Shown here one piece after another: positions 46,401 to 54,974 of a stretch of DNA of 64,000 nt. A model generated the notes under the pieces. That model searched no databases. It had not been told where the DNA came from and saw only the letters and a list, made by a program, of their open reading frames with translations. The stretch comes from JAWKWH01 sp963669285 (GTDB lineage Bacteria; Pseudomonadota; Alphaproteobacteria; Rhizobiales; Rhizobiaceae), in assembly GCA_963669285.2 (NCBI GenBank), contig CAXXSI010000002.1, forward strand, positions 1 through 64,000, in the 5' to 3' direction. A program made the translations under genes and the position numbers. Numbering within the stretch: the first letter of the stretch is position 1; each line of letters begins with the position of its first letter.

Positions 46401-46829
46401 GTGCAAACATCGACCGCGGTAAGTTCTGCAGATCAGCCAGCCCCCACACATCGGTACCATACATTTCCATCGGGGAATCCGGCTCGATGCAACGCTTCCG
46501 TAGCTTTGGAACGCAAATTGGAACTGTGCGAGTGCATGTTGGACATTGCTTCGGCGATGTTCAATGTCAGCGGTCGCGAACTGCGCAGCCCGTGCCGTTC
46601 GACGCTGGAGGTTTCACGGGTTCGACAACTGGCAATGTATGTCTGCCATGTCACGTTGGGTCTGAACATGACGGATATTGGCGCCGGCTTCGGGAGGGAT
46701 CGCACCACCGTATTGCACGGCTGCCAGGTCGTGGAGGATATGCGCGATGATTCCGAGTTCGATCCGATCGTTTCGTCGTTCGAACAGATCGCGGCGGCCG
46801 CCTTTCGCTTCCGGCAGGTTGGTGTCTGA
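46401..46829 (+). CDS. DnaA domain IV-like helix-turn-helix protein
   Basis: 142 residues. The C-terminal half, SRVRQLAMYVCHVTLGLNMTDIGAGFGRDRTTVLHGCQ, matches DnaA domain IV, which reads DnaA boxes through the helix-turn-helix and the basic DRTTV loop. The ATPase domain of DnaA is absent. Stand-alone DnaA-domain-IV proteins occur in Rhizobiales, and this one is followed two bases later by a DUF6456 protein, so they are co-transcribed. A role in competing for DnaA boxes is inference. Confidence 0.8.
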   Translation: MQTSTAVSSADQPAPTHRYHTFPSGNPARCNASVALERKLELCECMLDIASAMFNVSGRELRSPCRSTLEVSRVRQLAMYVCHVTLGLNMTDIGAGFGRDRTTVLHGCQVVEDMRDDSEFDPIVSSFEQIAAAAFRFRQVGV

Positions 46830-46831
46830 CA

Positions 46832-47689
46832 ATGAGCGGTGCATCGAAAATGACTGCGGCCGTCGCAGAATCGAAGACACTTGCCAAGCAATTGCGCCGG
46901 GCGTTGCAGTTTCTGCACAGGGGAAGGGCAACAGTGAAACAGGCGGCCAACCGCGAAACCGTAATCCTGTCCGCGCACGACGGAGCGGCAATAGCGGTTC
47001 CGGTTCAGGTTTGCCGAAGCCTCGTCTCCGCCGGCCTGGCAGAAAGGCACGGGTGCCAATTGGTTCTATTGCCACAAGGCCGGAGCCGACTGCTGCGCGA
47101 AAAAACGGTTGCCGACGGATTTGTTGAACAACATGCCGATATCGAATTTCGTCAGATCAACGCACCGGACGGTCGTCAGCGCGTTGCCGTCAATATGTCT
47201 GAATCACCGCTGGCGCGTCTTTCCAAGCTGAAGACCAGGTCGGGCGAACGCTTTCTCGAAGACAGGGAGCGGCGGGCCGGCGAGCGCCTGCGTTCGGACT
47301 TCACCCGCGCACAAATGCAGCCAAGCCTCGGGATGGCCTGGCAGGAACCGGTCGGAAAATCCAGCAGCTATGGAGCAGGCGGTAGGATCGAACTGACGGA
47401 GACGGCAGTTTGCGCACGCCAACGTGTTGAAGCCGCGCTCCATGCGGTTGGCCCTGAATTATCCGGTATCCTGATTGATGTGTGCTGCCTCCTGAAGGGG
47501 TTGGCGATCGTCGAACATGAACGCGGCTGGCCGGTTCGTTCGGCAAAGATCGTGCTCAAAACGGCTCTGTCGGCACTCGCGCGGCATTATGAGCCACGGG
47601 CAAATGATAAAGCCGGTGAGAGCACAATCCGCCATTGGGGTGATCAGGGATACCGCCCGTCGCTTGGCGGCATCACCGAGATCGGTTGA
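46832..47689 (+). CDS. DUF6456 domain protein
   Basis: 285 residues. The C-terminal half, FTRAQMQPSLGMAWQEP and CARQRVEAALHAVGPELSGILIDVCCLLKGL and WPVRSAKIVLKTALSALARHY, matches the DUF6456 block found in Rhizobiales next to the DnaA-domain protein. The N-terminal region is likely to be a winged-helix-like segment. No activity known to me. Confidence 0.8.
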   Translation: MSGASKMTAAVAESKTLAKQLRRALQFLHRGRATVKQAANRETVILSAHDGAAIAVPVQVCRSLVSAGLAERHGCQLVLLPQGRSRLLREKTVADGFVEQHADIEFRQINAPDGRQRVAVNMSESPLARLSKLKTRSGERFLEDRERRAGERLRSDFTRAQMQPSLGMAWQEPVGKSSSYGAGGRIELTETAVCARQRVEAALHAVGPELSGILIDVCCLLKGLAIVEHERGWPVRSAKIVLKTALSALARHYEPRANDKAGESTIRHWGDQGYRPSLGGITEIG

Positions 47690-48115
47690 TCATACCGTTT
47701 CGCGGGCAGCGTTTGCCTCATCCCGGATGCGGTTCACCATTGCCCGCAGGCCGTTGGCTCGCTGTGGCGTTAGATGTTCATCAAGACCAAGTGTCCGGAG
47801 TATTTCCTCAGCGTTGATGCTGAGGATTTCGCTGCTGCGTTTCCCTGAATAAAGCGCCAGCACGATCGCCACCAGGCCACGAACGATATGCGCATCGGAA
47901 TCGCCGCGGAACGTCAACACCGGATCGGCTTCCATGGTGGCTTCGGTCACAAGCCAGACCTGGCTGACGCATCCCCTGACCTTGGTCCGCTCGTTGCGCT
48001 CTTCGTCGCTAAGGGGATCCAGTTCCCGACCGAGGTCGATGACATAGCGATACCGGTCCTCCCAGTCATCGAGATACTCGAAATCTTCCAACACTGTCTG
48101 AAGCGAGATGGCCAT
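47690..48115 (-). CDS. sufE: SufE family cysteine desulfuration protein
   Basis: About 141 residues from the second ATG (48115); the first ATG at 48145 adds ten less conserved residues. The sulfur-accepting Cys lies in VRGCVSQVWL, and DDWEDRYRYVIDLG and LTPQRANGLRAMVNRIR are family motifs. SufE receives sulfur from SufS for iron-sulfur cluster assembly. The adjacent DUF5330 gene is co-directional. Confidence 0.92.
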   Translation of the reverse strand: MAISLQTVLEDFEYLDDWEDRYRYVIDLGRELDPLSDEERNERTKVRGCVSQVWLVTEATMEADPVLTFRGDSDAHIVRGLVAIVLALYSGKRSSEILSINAEEILRTLGLDEHLTPQRANGLRAMVNRIRDEANAARETV

Positions 48116-48210
48116 GGAACCGCTGTGTAATGTTTCGGTGTCCATATAGCGTCGGCGGCCGTGGCAGTCACGACATTAAATCATGCTTGCAAATGTGGTT
48201 GACTGACGGC

Positions 48211-48525
48211 TCAGTCCGCCGGCTTCTCAACGCTGCCCGTTTGAAGGTCATGATCGTCATCGGCCAGCTTCTTGTCGAGAGCGTCATAAGCAATCCGTGC
48301 GCCCTCACGAACCCGCATGCCGACGGCTTTCAGAATTGCCCTCCCTGATTGGCAGGTATCGGGTTTGCGTTCGCAAATTCCGGAAAAATCGCGTGCAACT
48401 TCCGCCGTGGTGTGCAGCACCTGTAACGGCCCGATATTGCTTGCCTGCTCGCCTTGGCCATTGCCATAGGGAATGAACAGCAACACAAGGCCAAGCCAGA
48501 ACGCGACTTTGATGAGAAATCCCAA
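48211..48525 (-). CDS. DUF5330 small membrane-anchored protein
   Basis: About 104 residues. The TTG at 48525 puts the membrane helix GFLIKVAFWLGLVLLFIP at the N-terminus, as usual in this rhizobial family; an upstream ATG at 48591 would bury it. The body has DFSGICERKPDTCQSGRA, two Cys likely in a disulphide, and KPAD at the end. Function unknown; its neighbours sufE and the divergent sensor kinase are typical of Rhizobiales. Confidence 0.75.
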   Translation of the reverse strand: MGFLIKVAFWLGLVLLFIPYGNGQGEQASNIGPLQVLHTTAEVARDFSGICERKPDTCQSGRAILKAVGMRVREGARIAYDALDKKLADDDHDLQTGSVEKPAD

Positions 48526-48987
48526 CTTCCAACCCTCATTATTGATCACGTCGAAGTCGATACGCGATCCGTCCGCCAGAGGAGATGGCACACCGGGTGC
48601 AAAGGCCGAATTTCAAATGCCAGCTACATTCGATTAAAATTTTCGCAAAAACTGCTCGTTTTTACTGTTGGCGCCCCCGGTGATCTGGGCAGACTGAATT
48701 TGCGGCGTATGGCACCTATGATAACTTGCTATAATTATTGGATATTTTACTCGCGTGGGTAATTCCTTGCCGAGTATCGCTGATGGTTTAGCTTGCGGTG
48801 AATTTAGCCAACCATTTGTTTACCATGCGGCGAACTTCCGGCCCGAAATCCAAAAAAAGGTTGCCCGGCAGGCCCAATGTGATCTGCCCGCACTCCGTCC
48901 TTATCCATTCATTAAAGGCTGGATGCGATTTTGGCGTTGGCGGCGGATTGTTCCGTTCAGTTCACAAGTTTATGCGAGTAGGTAGAG
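48526..48987. other. Intergenic region between DUF5330 and the sensor kinase
   Basis: About 460 bases that must contain both divergent promoters. An exact TATAAT is at 48730, without a good -35 at 16-18 bases. AACCAT and TACCAT occur at about 48812-48829, loosely like CtrA half-sites, but the match is weak. No gene supported. Confidence 0.4.
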
Positions 48988-50793
48988 TTGAGTAATCCAA
49001 CCGCAACATCGGCAAGTTGGCAGGGCAGGTTTGCTGTCGCTTGTGACCGGTTGGTCCATCCCAAGATCAACATCGAAAGCGAACGGGATTTGCATCGCCG
49101 TCTGATCGGCCTGTTGCTAGCAACCCCGTTTGTCGTTTCCGGCCTGGTGGGCCAGGTTTTTTATCGCACGGTCGACAATGGCACGTTGCTTGCGATCATT
49201 TGCGTCATATTTGCTTGCGCCTGGATCGCCACCGCCATGGTTGCAGCCACAGGGCGAACGGCGATTGTTGAAACCATCCTGCTCGTCGTTGGAACCTTGT
49301 GTATCGGCATCGTCATATCAGCCACCGGTCTGCTGCAGTCACCACTTGTACTCATGTTGGCGGCCCCGCCGTTCGAGTGCTGGTGGCTCCATCGTTCACG
49401 CGGGCGATCCAACAAAGGCTGGTGGGCATCGATGAGTGTCTGCGCGGTATCGCTGTTGGCAATGGCCGGCGGCTCGACCGCGACCACGGAGTTTGCTGTC
49501 CACCTTTGGGTTGTGCCGCTGATTTACGCGACCACCATGTGGCTGAGATTTACCGGACCGGCCGTCGTGCTGGACAATGCAGACTCCGACGGCGACGACG
49601 CATTCGATGCAGCGGCACAGCTTTCCGGTGCCGCGATATTCCGCGTCATGTCCAACGGTGAGGTCGAATGGGCTTCACAGCGATCCGACGAAACGTTTGG
49701 CGTACCATCGTCATTGCTCCTTTCAAGGGGGTTGTTTGAGCGCATACACGTAACCGACCGGGTCGAATATCTGTCGCTGATCGCCCAGTGCACTCAAGAT
49801 GGCGCACGGCGTAATGCAGATCTTCGCGTACGCTTGCCAAGCGACGGACAGGCAACTGATGGCGGAAATTTCGTAGCGCTTCGTTTCGAGTTCGCACCGG
49901 ATGCAGACCGCAACGAGGATGTGCTGGTCTTCGTCAGGAAAGATGAGGAATTGGCAGCGCTTCGAAAAGAGGTCGCCAATGCCCGCGATCAGGCCGATGG
50001 GATGGAAATTGCCAAAGGGCGTTTCCTGGCCTCGGTCAGTCACGAATTGAGGACTCCGCTAAACGCCATTATCGGCTTTGCCGACATACTGAAAAGCGAG
50101 GTGTTCGGCACCTGCACCGATCCGAGACAGAAGGAATATGCAGAACTGATCGGTCAGTCCGGCAACCATCTGCTCTCGGTCGTCAATGCCATTCTGGATG
50201 TTTCGAAAATCGAATCCGGAAACTATCTCATCGAACCCGAACCCTTCGTTTTCGCCGATGCGCTTGAGATGTGTCACTCGATGATGATCCTGCAGGCGAA
50301 AGCAAAAGGTTTGACCGTGGACCGTGATATTGATCCTGCTGTTGGCGAGATTTGCGCCGACCGGAGAGCCGTCCAGCAGATTTTGATCAATCTGGTTTCC
50401 AATGCGGTGAAGTTCACTCCCAATGGCGGAAACATCAAAATCTCGGCCGATCTCAAGGATGAACGACTTAGGATCCACGTCAGCGATACCGGGATTGGCA
50501 TTTCGGCAGATGATCTCGATCGCATCGGCGAACCGTTCATGCAGGTTCAAACCGACTATACGAGACAGTACGAAGGAACCGGGCTTGGCCTTTCTCTGGT
50601 CAAAGGCCTGGTCGCGTTACACGAAGGGGAAATGTCGATCGACAGCGCCCCGGGATTGGGCACGACCGTGTCGATCAGTTTGCCACTGGACGGGCCTACC
50701 GTGGACGAGACGCCGTATGGGGAAGTCGAAGGCAATATGGCACGCCTCGACGTAGATCAAGATGGGGATATGACGGAGCGCAAACATGCCTAG
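48988..50793 (+). CDS. PAS-containing membrane sensor histidine kinase, DivJ-like
   Basis: 601 residues. About five or six predicted N-terminal helices, a PAS-like region around 215-330, then a HisKA domain with SVSHELRTPLNAIIGF (His352) and a HATPase_c domain with NLVSNAVKFTPNGG, DTGIGIS and GTGLGLSLVKGL. The architecture and neighbourhood match DivJ of Rhizobiales, which phosphorylates DivK in cell-cycle control; PleC or other PAS kinases are alternatives. The start is TTG at 48988. It overlaps the peptidoglycan-binding gene by 8 bases. Confidence 0.78.
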   Translation: MSNPTATSASWQGRFAVACDRLVHPKINIESERDLHRRLIGLLLATPFVVSGLVGQVFYRTVDNGTLLAIICVIFACAWIATAMVAATGRTAIVETILLVVGTLCIGIVISATGLLQSPLVLMLAAPPFECWWLHRSRGRSNKGWWASMSVCAVSLLAMAGGSTATTEFAVHLWVVPLIYATTMWLRFTGPAVVLDNADSDGDDAFDAAAQLSGAAIFRVMSNGEVEWASQRSDETFGVPSSLLLSRGLFERIHVTDRVEYLSLIAQCTQDGARRNADLRVRLPSDGQATDGGNFVALRFEFAPDADRNEDVLVFVRKDEELAALRKEVANARDQADGMEIAKGRFLASVSHELRTPLNAIIGFADILKSEVFGTCTDPRQKEYAELIGQSGNHLLSVVNAILDVSKIESGNYLIEPEPFVFADALEMCHSMMILQAKAKGLTVDRDIDPAVGEICADRRAVQQILINLVSNAVKFTPNGGNIKISADLKDERLRIHVSDTGIGISADDLDRIGEPFMQVQTDYTRQYEGTGLGLSLVKGLVALHEGEMSIDSAPGLGTTVSISLPLDGPTVDETPYGEVEGNMARLDVDQDGDMTERKHA

Positions 50794-51556
50794 GCGTAAG
50801 AAACGCCAATCTGTGTCTGAGCGGGTAGTGCGCAATGGCGGCGCGCTGATTGCACAAAACCCGGTCGTTGTCGGTGGATCAACAGCGGTTCTGCTGACCT
50901 TGTTTTTCGTGGCCGCGAACGCTCTGTGGTATCAGCCGCACGGCCATCCCGGTGCTTTGTTTCCCACCAGGATGCTGCATTTCGAGGCACCTGGAAACAG
51001 CAAGGACGGCTTGCCTGAAGTGATATCGGGCGAACTCGAAACGACGATCCGTATCGAACGCGAAGCCGTGGCGCCGCAACCGGCCGATCCCACAGTGCAA
51101 AAAGTTCAATCGGTGTTGAGCGATCTTAATCTGTATACTGGGTCGATTGACGGGATTGCAGGTCCGCAAACCCGCGATGCGATCAAGAATTACCGCCGTA
51201 TCGTCGGCCTCGAGCTCACCGATGAAATCGATAATCGGTTGCTTGATCAGCTTGGCACCAAGTCGACCGAGAAAACCGCTTCTTTGACACCGGTTCCTGT
51301 CGGACGTCCGGCAGATACCGCAGCAGGTGCGAGCGATGAAAAAAACGGGAAACATCCGCCGCGCGGATCACTGGTCGTCCGAATACAGGGAGGTCTTCGC
51401 GCCTTCGGAAACGACCATGTGGAAATCGACGGTGTCGTCGGGCCGAAAACCCGTGAAGCGATCCGCGAATTTCAGGCGCTGTTTGGGCTTGATGTAACCG
51501 GCGATGCGAGCGACGCTGTACTGGCTAAAATGCGTGAGTTGGGACTTGCCGATTAG
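50786..51556 (+). CDS. Membrane-anchored protein with two peptidoglycan-binding domains
   Basis: 256 residues. One N-terminal helix (VVVGGSTAVLLTLFFVAANALW) and two PG_binding_1 domains, around 105-155 (VQSVLSDLNLYTGSIDGIAGPQTRDAI) and 195-250 (IQGGLRAFGNDHVEIDGVVGPKTREAI). Probably attaches to the cell wall from the inner membrane. Overlaps the sensor kinase gene, suggesting a shared envelope or cell-cycle role, which is inference. Confidence 0.85.
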   Translation: MPRRKKRQSVSERVVRNGGALIAQNPVVVGGSTAVLLTLFFVAANALWYQPHGHPGALFPTRMLHFEAPGNSKDGLPEVISGELETTIRIEREAVAPQPADPTVQKVQSVLSDLNLYTGSIDGIAGPQTRDAIKNYRRIVGLELTDEIDNRLLDQLGTKSTEKTASLTPVPVGRPADTAAGASDEKNGKHPPRGSLVVRIQGGLRAFGNDHVEIDGVVGPKTREAIREFQALFGLDVTGDASDAVLAKMRELGLAD

Positions 51557-51613
51557 ACCCATGAACCGGGTCAAGAACTGGCGTCCCTGCGCTCAGCGGT
51601 TTGAAGAAAATCG

Positions 51614-51964
51614 ATGCGCCTGACCTCCGAAATATATATCTCCGCGCTGCTGCGCAGAGTGAATTCGACCGCCGGCTTCGGAGCTGTCATTCGCCGTGGC
51701 AGCGACCAGGCGGGCGCAATCTACATTCTATGCCGCAATCGCTTGGGGATATCGACCATTTATGGCCCGGCACCGCAGATGCTCTATTCGGAGACCAAAC
51801 CGGACGAGCGCTATTTCGTGGAGATCAGGACCACGGAGGATGCGGAAGAAATATCCGACCTCGTCGAAAAGGAGGCGAAGTTCGATCCCGATTTGTGGGT
51901 CGTCGAGATCGAGCCCGGCGAAGTGGCTGTCGATGAACTGGTCGAAGTCGTGCAAACGGACTGA
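51614..51964 (+). CDS. DUF1491 family protein
   Basis: 116 residues beginning MRLTSEIYISALLRRV, with FGAVIRRGSDQAGAIYIL and LYSETKPDERYF. DUF1491 is confined to Alphaproteobacteria as far as I know, with no known function. Likely same transcript as the two genes before it. Confidence 0.85.
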   Translation: MRLTSEIYISALLRRVNSTAGFGAVIRRGSDQAGAIYILCRNRLGISTIYGPAPQMLYSETKPDERYFVEIRTTEDAEEISDLVEKEAKFDPDLWVVEIEPGEVAVDELVEVVQTD

Positions 51965-51981
51965 ACGCCGGCATCTAGAGC

Positions 51982-52347
51982 CGTTCATTTTTAGCTGGAA
52001 TCGTTTGAACGCCGTTAATTCGTGGTCTGGCGAGGAGCGTAATGCGAAGCGGTGCAAGCACCGCTAGCCTTGCGCGACAACGTCCAGAACGCGAAAGAGC
52101 AAGTTGAAACGATTGCAGTTTTCTTCGAAAAATCTGTGCTTGTCCTGTTCGGCTTGGATGTCTTTTCCGCCTCGGCCCTGCGGGCGTTCGGCTGGCGAAA
52201 CGTCCTCCGGACGTTCCGTCGGGCAAGCCCGATAAACCACACCTCACCGTCAAAATCCTCGCACGATATTCATATCGCGCTTGCGGTGTTTTCCTTGCTG
52301 GGACGAAAAACCCATTCCATCAAACTGCTTCCAGCTAAAGATGGACG
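51982..52347 (+). repeat. Interspersed repeat with terminal inverted repeats (long copy)
   Basis: The left end CGTTCATTTTTAGCTGGAAT and the complement of the right end (CGTCCATCTTTAGCTGGAAG) are inverted repeats continuing to GTTTGA. Inside lies a hairpin GCGGTGC-AA-GCACCGC at about 52050 and the 22-base segment shared with the copy at 43612. No coding frame supported. It sits 17 bases behind the DUF1491 stop. Confidence 0.7.
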
Positions 52348-52380
52348 ACTCAAGCTGCGGCAACGCAGTCGTAGAAATCC

Positions 52381-53277
52381 TCAGGAGGCCTGTTTCATCT
52401 CCGCGACATCGACAGGCGGCAGCTCCAATTTCCAGTTTCTGACGGCTTGTTGTGCCTTGTCGGCAACAAGCGCGTCGTATCGAGCAAGGAACCACCTGAT
52501 TTCCTCCGCACTCCCAAAGCGTGCCGGCTGGAGCGAACAAACCAGAAGAAAGGCCAGTTCCTGGCTTGCATCGAGCGCCTTCAAGGCGAGCGCAAAATCT
52601 GTCAGTTGGTCGCTTTCGGTGATCCGGCGCGCCGTTGCAAAATCGAGACCGAGCGCATCGGCCAGGGCCGTCTGGAAAAGCCCGGGCCGTCCCGACAACG
52701 CTGTATCGCGCAGGTTTTGGTGATAGGTTTCGCTGTTTGCCGGCCGCATCATCGTACGCAGCTTCCGGCGCGCCTCTGCAGCCAGCGCGCCCGGGGCAGG
52801 CTGGCCAGACCGGTCGCCTCCGGCGAGCGCGCGCAGACGATCGATTTCCGGATCCTTGAGCGCAACCAGCAGATTGTGAATTGGTTCTGCCAGGTCGCTT
52901 CGTCGGGCAATGGCGCGACGGTGTGCCATATCGCAATTGGCGATCAGCGAGATCAGGTCAATATCCCGCAATACCTTCGAGCGGACCAGTAGCGGTGCAG
53001 CCACATCGGCTGTGTCACCGGCAAGCCGGCGAACAAGGGTAGGTGGTGCATGTTCGCACTCCGACAGTGCCGCTGCCGCAAACCGGCGACCCTCCCGCGA
53101 TACCTGCTCAAAGTGAGGCATTGTCAGATCATCAAGTTGCGCGATTTCCCGCCGCGATGGTCTGGTCAGGGCGCAAAACGCGGAAATGGCCGCGCGAAAC
53201 ACCTTCTCGCCTCGTGCCGGTTCAGATGAACTTGTTTCGATTTGTCGGAATTCGAATGAGGATGGGGTGGTCACTGG
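52381..53277 (-). CDS. DUF2336 family protein
   Basis: About 298 residues from the GTG at 53277. It is helical and HEAT-like, with AISAFCALTRPSRREIAQLDDL, PTLVRRLAGDTADVAAPLLV and RSKVLRDIDLISLIAN, matching DUF2336. The C-terminal half holds RPGLFQTALADALGLDFATARRI. Function unknown. An ATG at 53301 is a possible alternative start. Confidence 0.75.
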   Translation of the reverse strand, partial: PVTTPSSFEFRQIETSSSEPARGEKVFRAAISAFCALTRPSRREIAQLDDLTMPHFEQVSREGRRFAAAALSECEHAPPTLVRRLAGDTADVAAPLLVRSKVLRDIDLISLIANCDMAHRRAIARRSDLAEPIHNLLVALKDPEIDRLRALAGGDRSGQPAPGALAAEARRKLRTMMRPANSETYHQNLRDTALSGRPGLFQTALADALGLDFATARRITESDQLTDFALALKALDASQELAFLLVCSLQPARFGSAEEIRWFLARYDALVADKAQQAVRNWKLELPPVDVAEMKQAS

Positions 53278-53301
53278 TTCACACTTACTCGAACAAAACA
53301 C

Positions 53302-53497
53302 CGACGGCCGCGACCGCCATTGGTTCCGGATATTCGTGCCCGGAACGAATTTTATTCAAATTAGCGTCGATGTGTTAGCAAGCTGTTAACCGTACAATGC
53401 GGTAATCGGCATCGGATGTGCTGCGTACAGAGCCCCGGTGTCGCGTAATTCGCCATCCTGGGCGCATCAGGCAACTTTCGCGAGAAAGGCTAACACG
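53302..53497. other. Short intergenic region
   Basis: About 195 bases between divergent genes. A GTTAACC core at about 53383 resembles a CtrA half-site but stands alone. Nothing else supported. Confidence 0.3.
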
Positions 53498-53701
53498 ATG
53501 GCCACGATAATTGAATTCAGCCTCGCCGGCAGGCGCGGTCCACGGTCCCGGCCAAAATCCGGGCAAACTGGCACGGTGGTTCCGTTTCCGGGTGTTCGCT
53601 ACGAACGGCTGGAGAACAAGCGGCGGGGAAGCCAGGCACAAGCCAAGGGGCAGGCTGCTGTGTCATCAAGAGGCAAGGCTCGTTTCAAGCCGGATTTTTA
53701 G
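53498..53701 (+). CDS. Small basic protein of unknown function
   Basis: 67 residues beginning MATIIEFSLAGRRGP, rich in Arg, Lys, Gly and Gln (KRRGSQAQAKGQAAV, KARFKPDF). A ribosome binding site AGAAAGG precedes the ATG by eight bases. Isoelectric point must be high. It is likely expressed, but no family is recognised. Confidence 0.55.
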   Translation: MATIIEFSLAGRRGPRSRPKSGQTGTVVPFPGVRYERLENKRRGSQAQAKGQAAVSSRGKARFKPDF

Positions 53702-53731
53702 ATCCGACTGGAGTTCGCCGATCTGGCGATC

Positions 53732-54274
53732 TCACTCCTGGCGACACACCGCGCTGTTCAAGAATGCCCCAGCCAATCCATTCCAAGTCGGGTCGGGAAC
53801 AAACGTACGTGCGACGATAATCCCCTCACGCTCATCGGTTTCGACAAACACCGATGACGCGTATTCTTCGGGCAGTTCCTTTCGCAGTTCTACCATTTGC
53901 ACCGGCGAAGCGATGACGACATCCAGTTTTCTGTCGGTGGCAGTCCGGTCGTTGAAACTGTAGAAGTTTTGTCCACGCCGGCCATAGATCGATACCGACC
54001 AAAACGGGACTTCGCCGTCGGCAAAATAGTGAACCACGCCGGTCCCGAGCGAAAACCGGCAGGCCGATGTCGCCATCAGTGGATTGGCCCCTTTGGCAAA
54101 CGGGCTGTTTCGTCCGCTGCGGTCCAGCGACACGACTTGAAATGCTGGTCCGGCCTCTGCAAGCCTGGACCACGCGTCTCGCTCGGAATAAACCGGCACC
54201 AGCAGCAAAACCGCAATGTGGACAACCGCTGCACCGACAAGTCCCAACAAGGCTGCGTACAGAAACCTAACCAT
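53732..54274 (-). CDS. DUF1254-like exported protein
   Basis: 180 residues with an N-terminal membrane helix (MVRFLYAALLGLVGAAVVHIAVLLLV). Conserved pieces are ACRFSLGTGVVHYFADG, VPFWSVSIYGRRGQNFYSFNDR and TFVPDPTWNGLAGAFLN, resembling the DUF1254 family. It overlaps the end of the DUF1214 gene by 8 bases; the two families are commonly paired. Confidence 0.72.
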   Translation of the reverse strand: MVRFLYAALLGLVGAAVVHIAVLLLVPVYSERDAWSRLAEAGPAFQVVSLDRSGRNSPFAKGANPLMATSACRFSLGTGVVHYFADGEVPFWSVSIYGRRGQNFYSFNDRTATDRKLDVVIASPVQMVELRKELPEEYASSVFVETDEREGIIVARTFVPDPTWNGLAGAFLNSAVCRQE

Positions 54275-54854
54275 CTCGGCACTGGATCCTGATGATGTTC
54301 GGGAACTCCTCGCTGGCCGAAGTTACCGCGCTTGCAATCTGGGTATCGAACAGCGTTAGCACCATGACCATGGAACCGGCAGCGGTAACGCTGATCCAGT
54401 TTCCCGGTGCGGGATCGGGTCCGACAGTGATCGAGAATGAACCATCAGGAGCGCGCAGCAATTGTCGTGAGTGCAGCGCATCGTTGCGAAAGGGTTTGGT
54501 CTCCAATGCAATCAGCGATGGACTTGCGGTGTGTATTGTCCAAAAACGCGCCGCCGGCACCTTGCCGTTGATGCGATAATTGCAGCGCGTGCTCAGCGTT
54601 CGGCCGTCGGAATCCGTCTTTGCGAAAAAGGGCAAACCCTCGGCCTGACCCATGGGCAACTCGCCGTCGCGGGCCCGCCGGGCCGTCGAGTAGGGATCGG
54701 CGTCAGGTGTGCCGGCATCCGGAAAAGCCGTCCAGCTTCCTATGCTGATCGCCCCGAAACTGCTGTTGGTGTTGAGCGCATACCAAACGCTTGCAATTCC
54801 GCCGCCAAGCGAGATCGCGAGAAAGACCAGCGTCAGGCAAATTGTCCGCACCAT
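54267..54854 (-). CDS. DUF1214 domain protein
   Basis: 195 residues with an N-terminal helix and the DUF1214 body: YSTARRARDGELPMGQAEGLPFFAKTDSDG, then RFWTIHTAS and SITVGPDPAPGNW. Paired with the DUF1254-like gene. Function unknown; envelope location inferred from the leader. Confidence 0.85.
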   Translation of the reverse strand: MVRTICLTLVFLAISLGGGIASVWYALNTNSSFGAISIGSWTAFPDAGTPDADPYSTARRARDGELPMGQAEGLPFFAKTDSDGRTLSTRCNYRINGKVPAARFWTIHTASPSLIALETKPFRNDALHSRQLLRAPDGSFSITVGPDPAPGNWISVTAAGSMVMVLTLFDTQIASAVTSASEEFPNIIRIQCRDG

Positions 54855-54974
54855 GGAATCCGCATCCTTAAACCTGTTCGCTTATCTCAATAAACGCTGT
54901 TGATGCAACGGCATATGAACAGATCAGAATGCCTCCACCCGAAGATGAGCGGTTCGAACAATCGCCAAAGGGTA

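Noticed and set aside
48730..48735. TATAAT as promoter of the sensor kinase or DUF5330
   Set aside because: There is no -35 box at 16-18 bases on either strand, so it is not called.
48755..48985. Short open frames ahead of the sensor kinase
   Set aside because: No ribosome binding site or conservation visible; the region is better explained as regulatory.
51557..51613. Degraded MITE end after the peptidoglycan-binding gene (ACCCATGAACCGGGTCAA)
   Set aside because: Similarity to the MITE terminus is only partial and there is no second end, so it may be chance.
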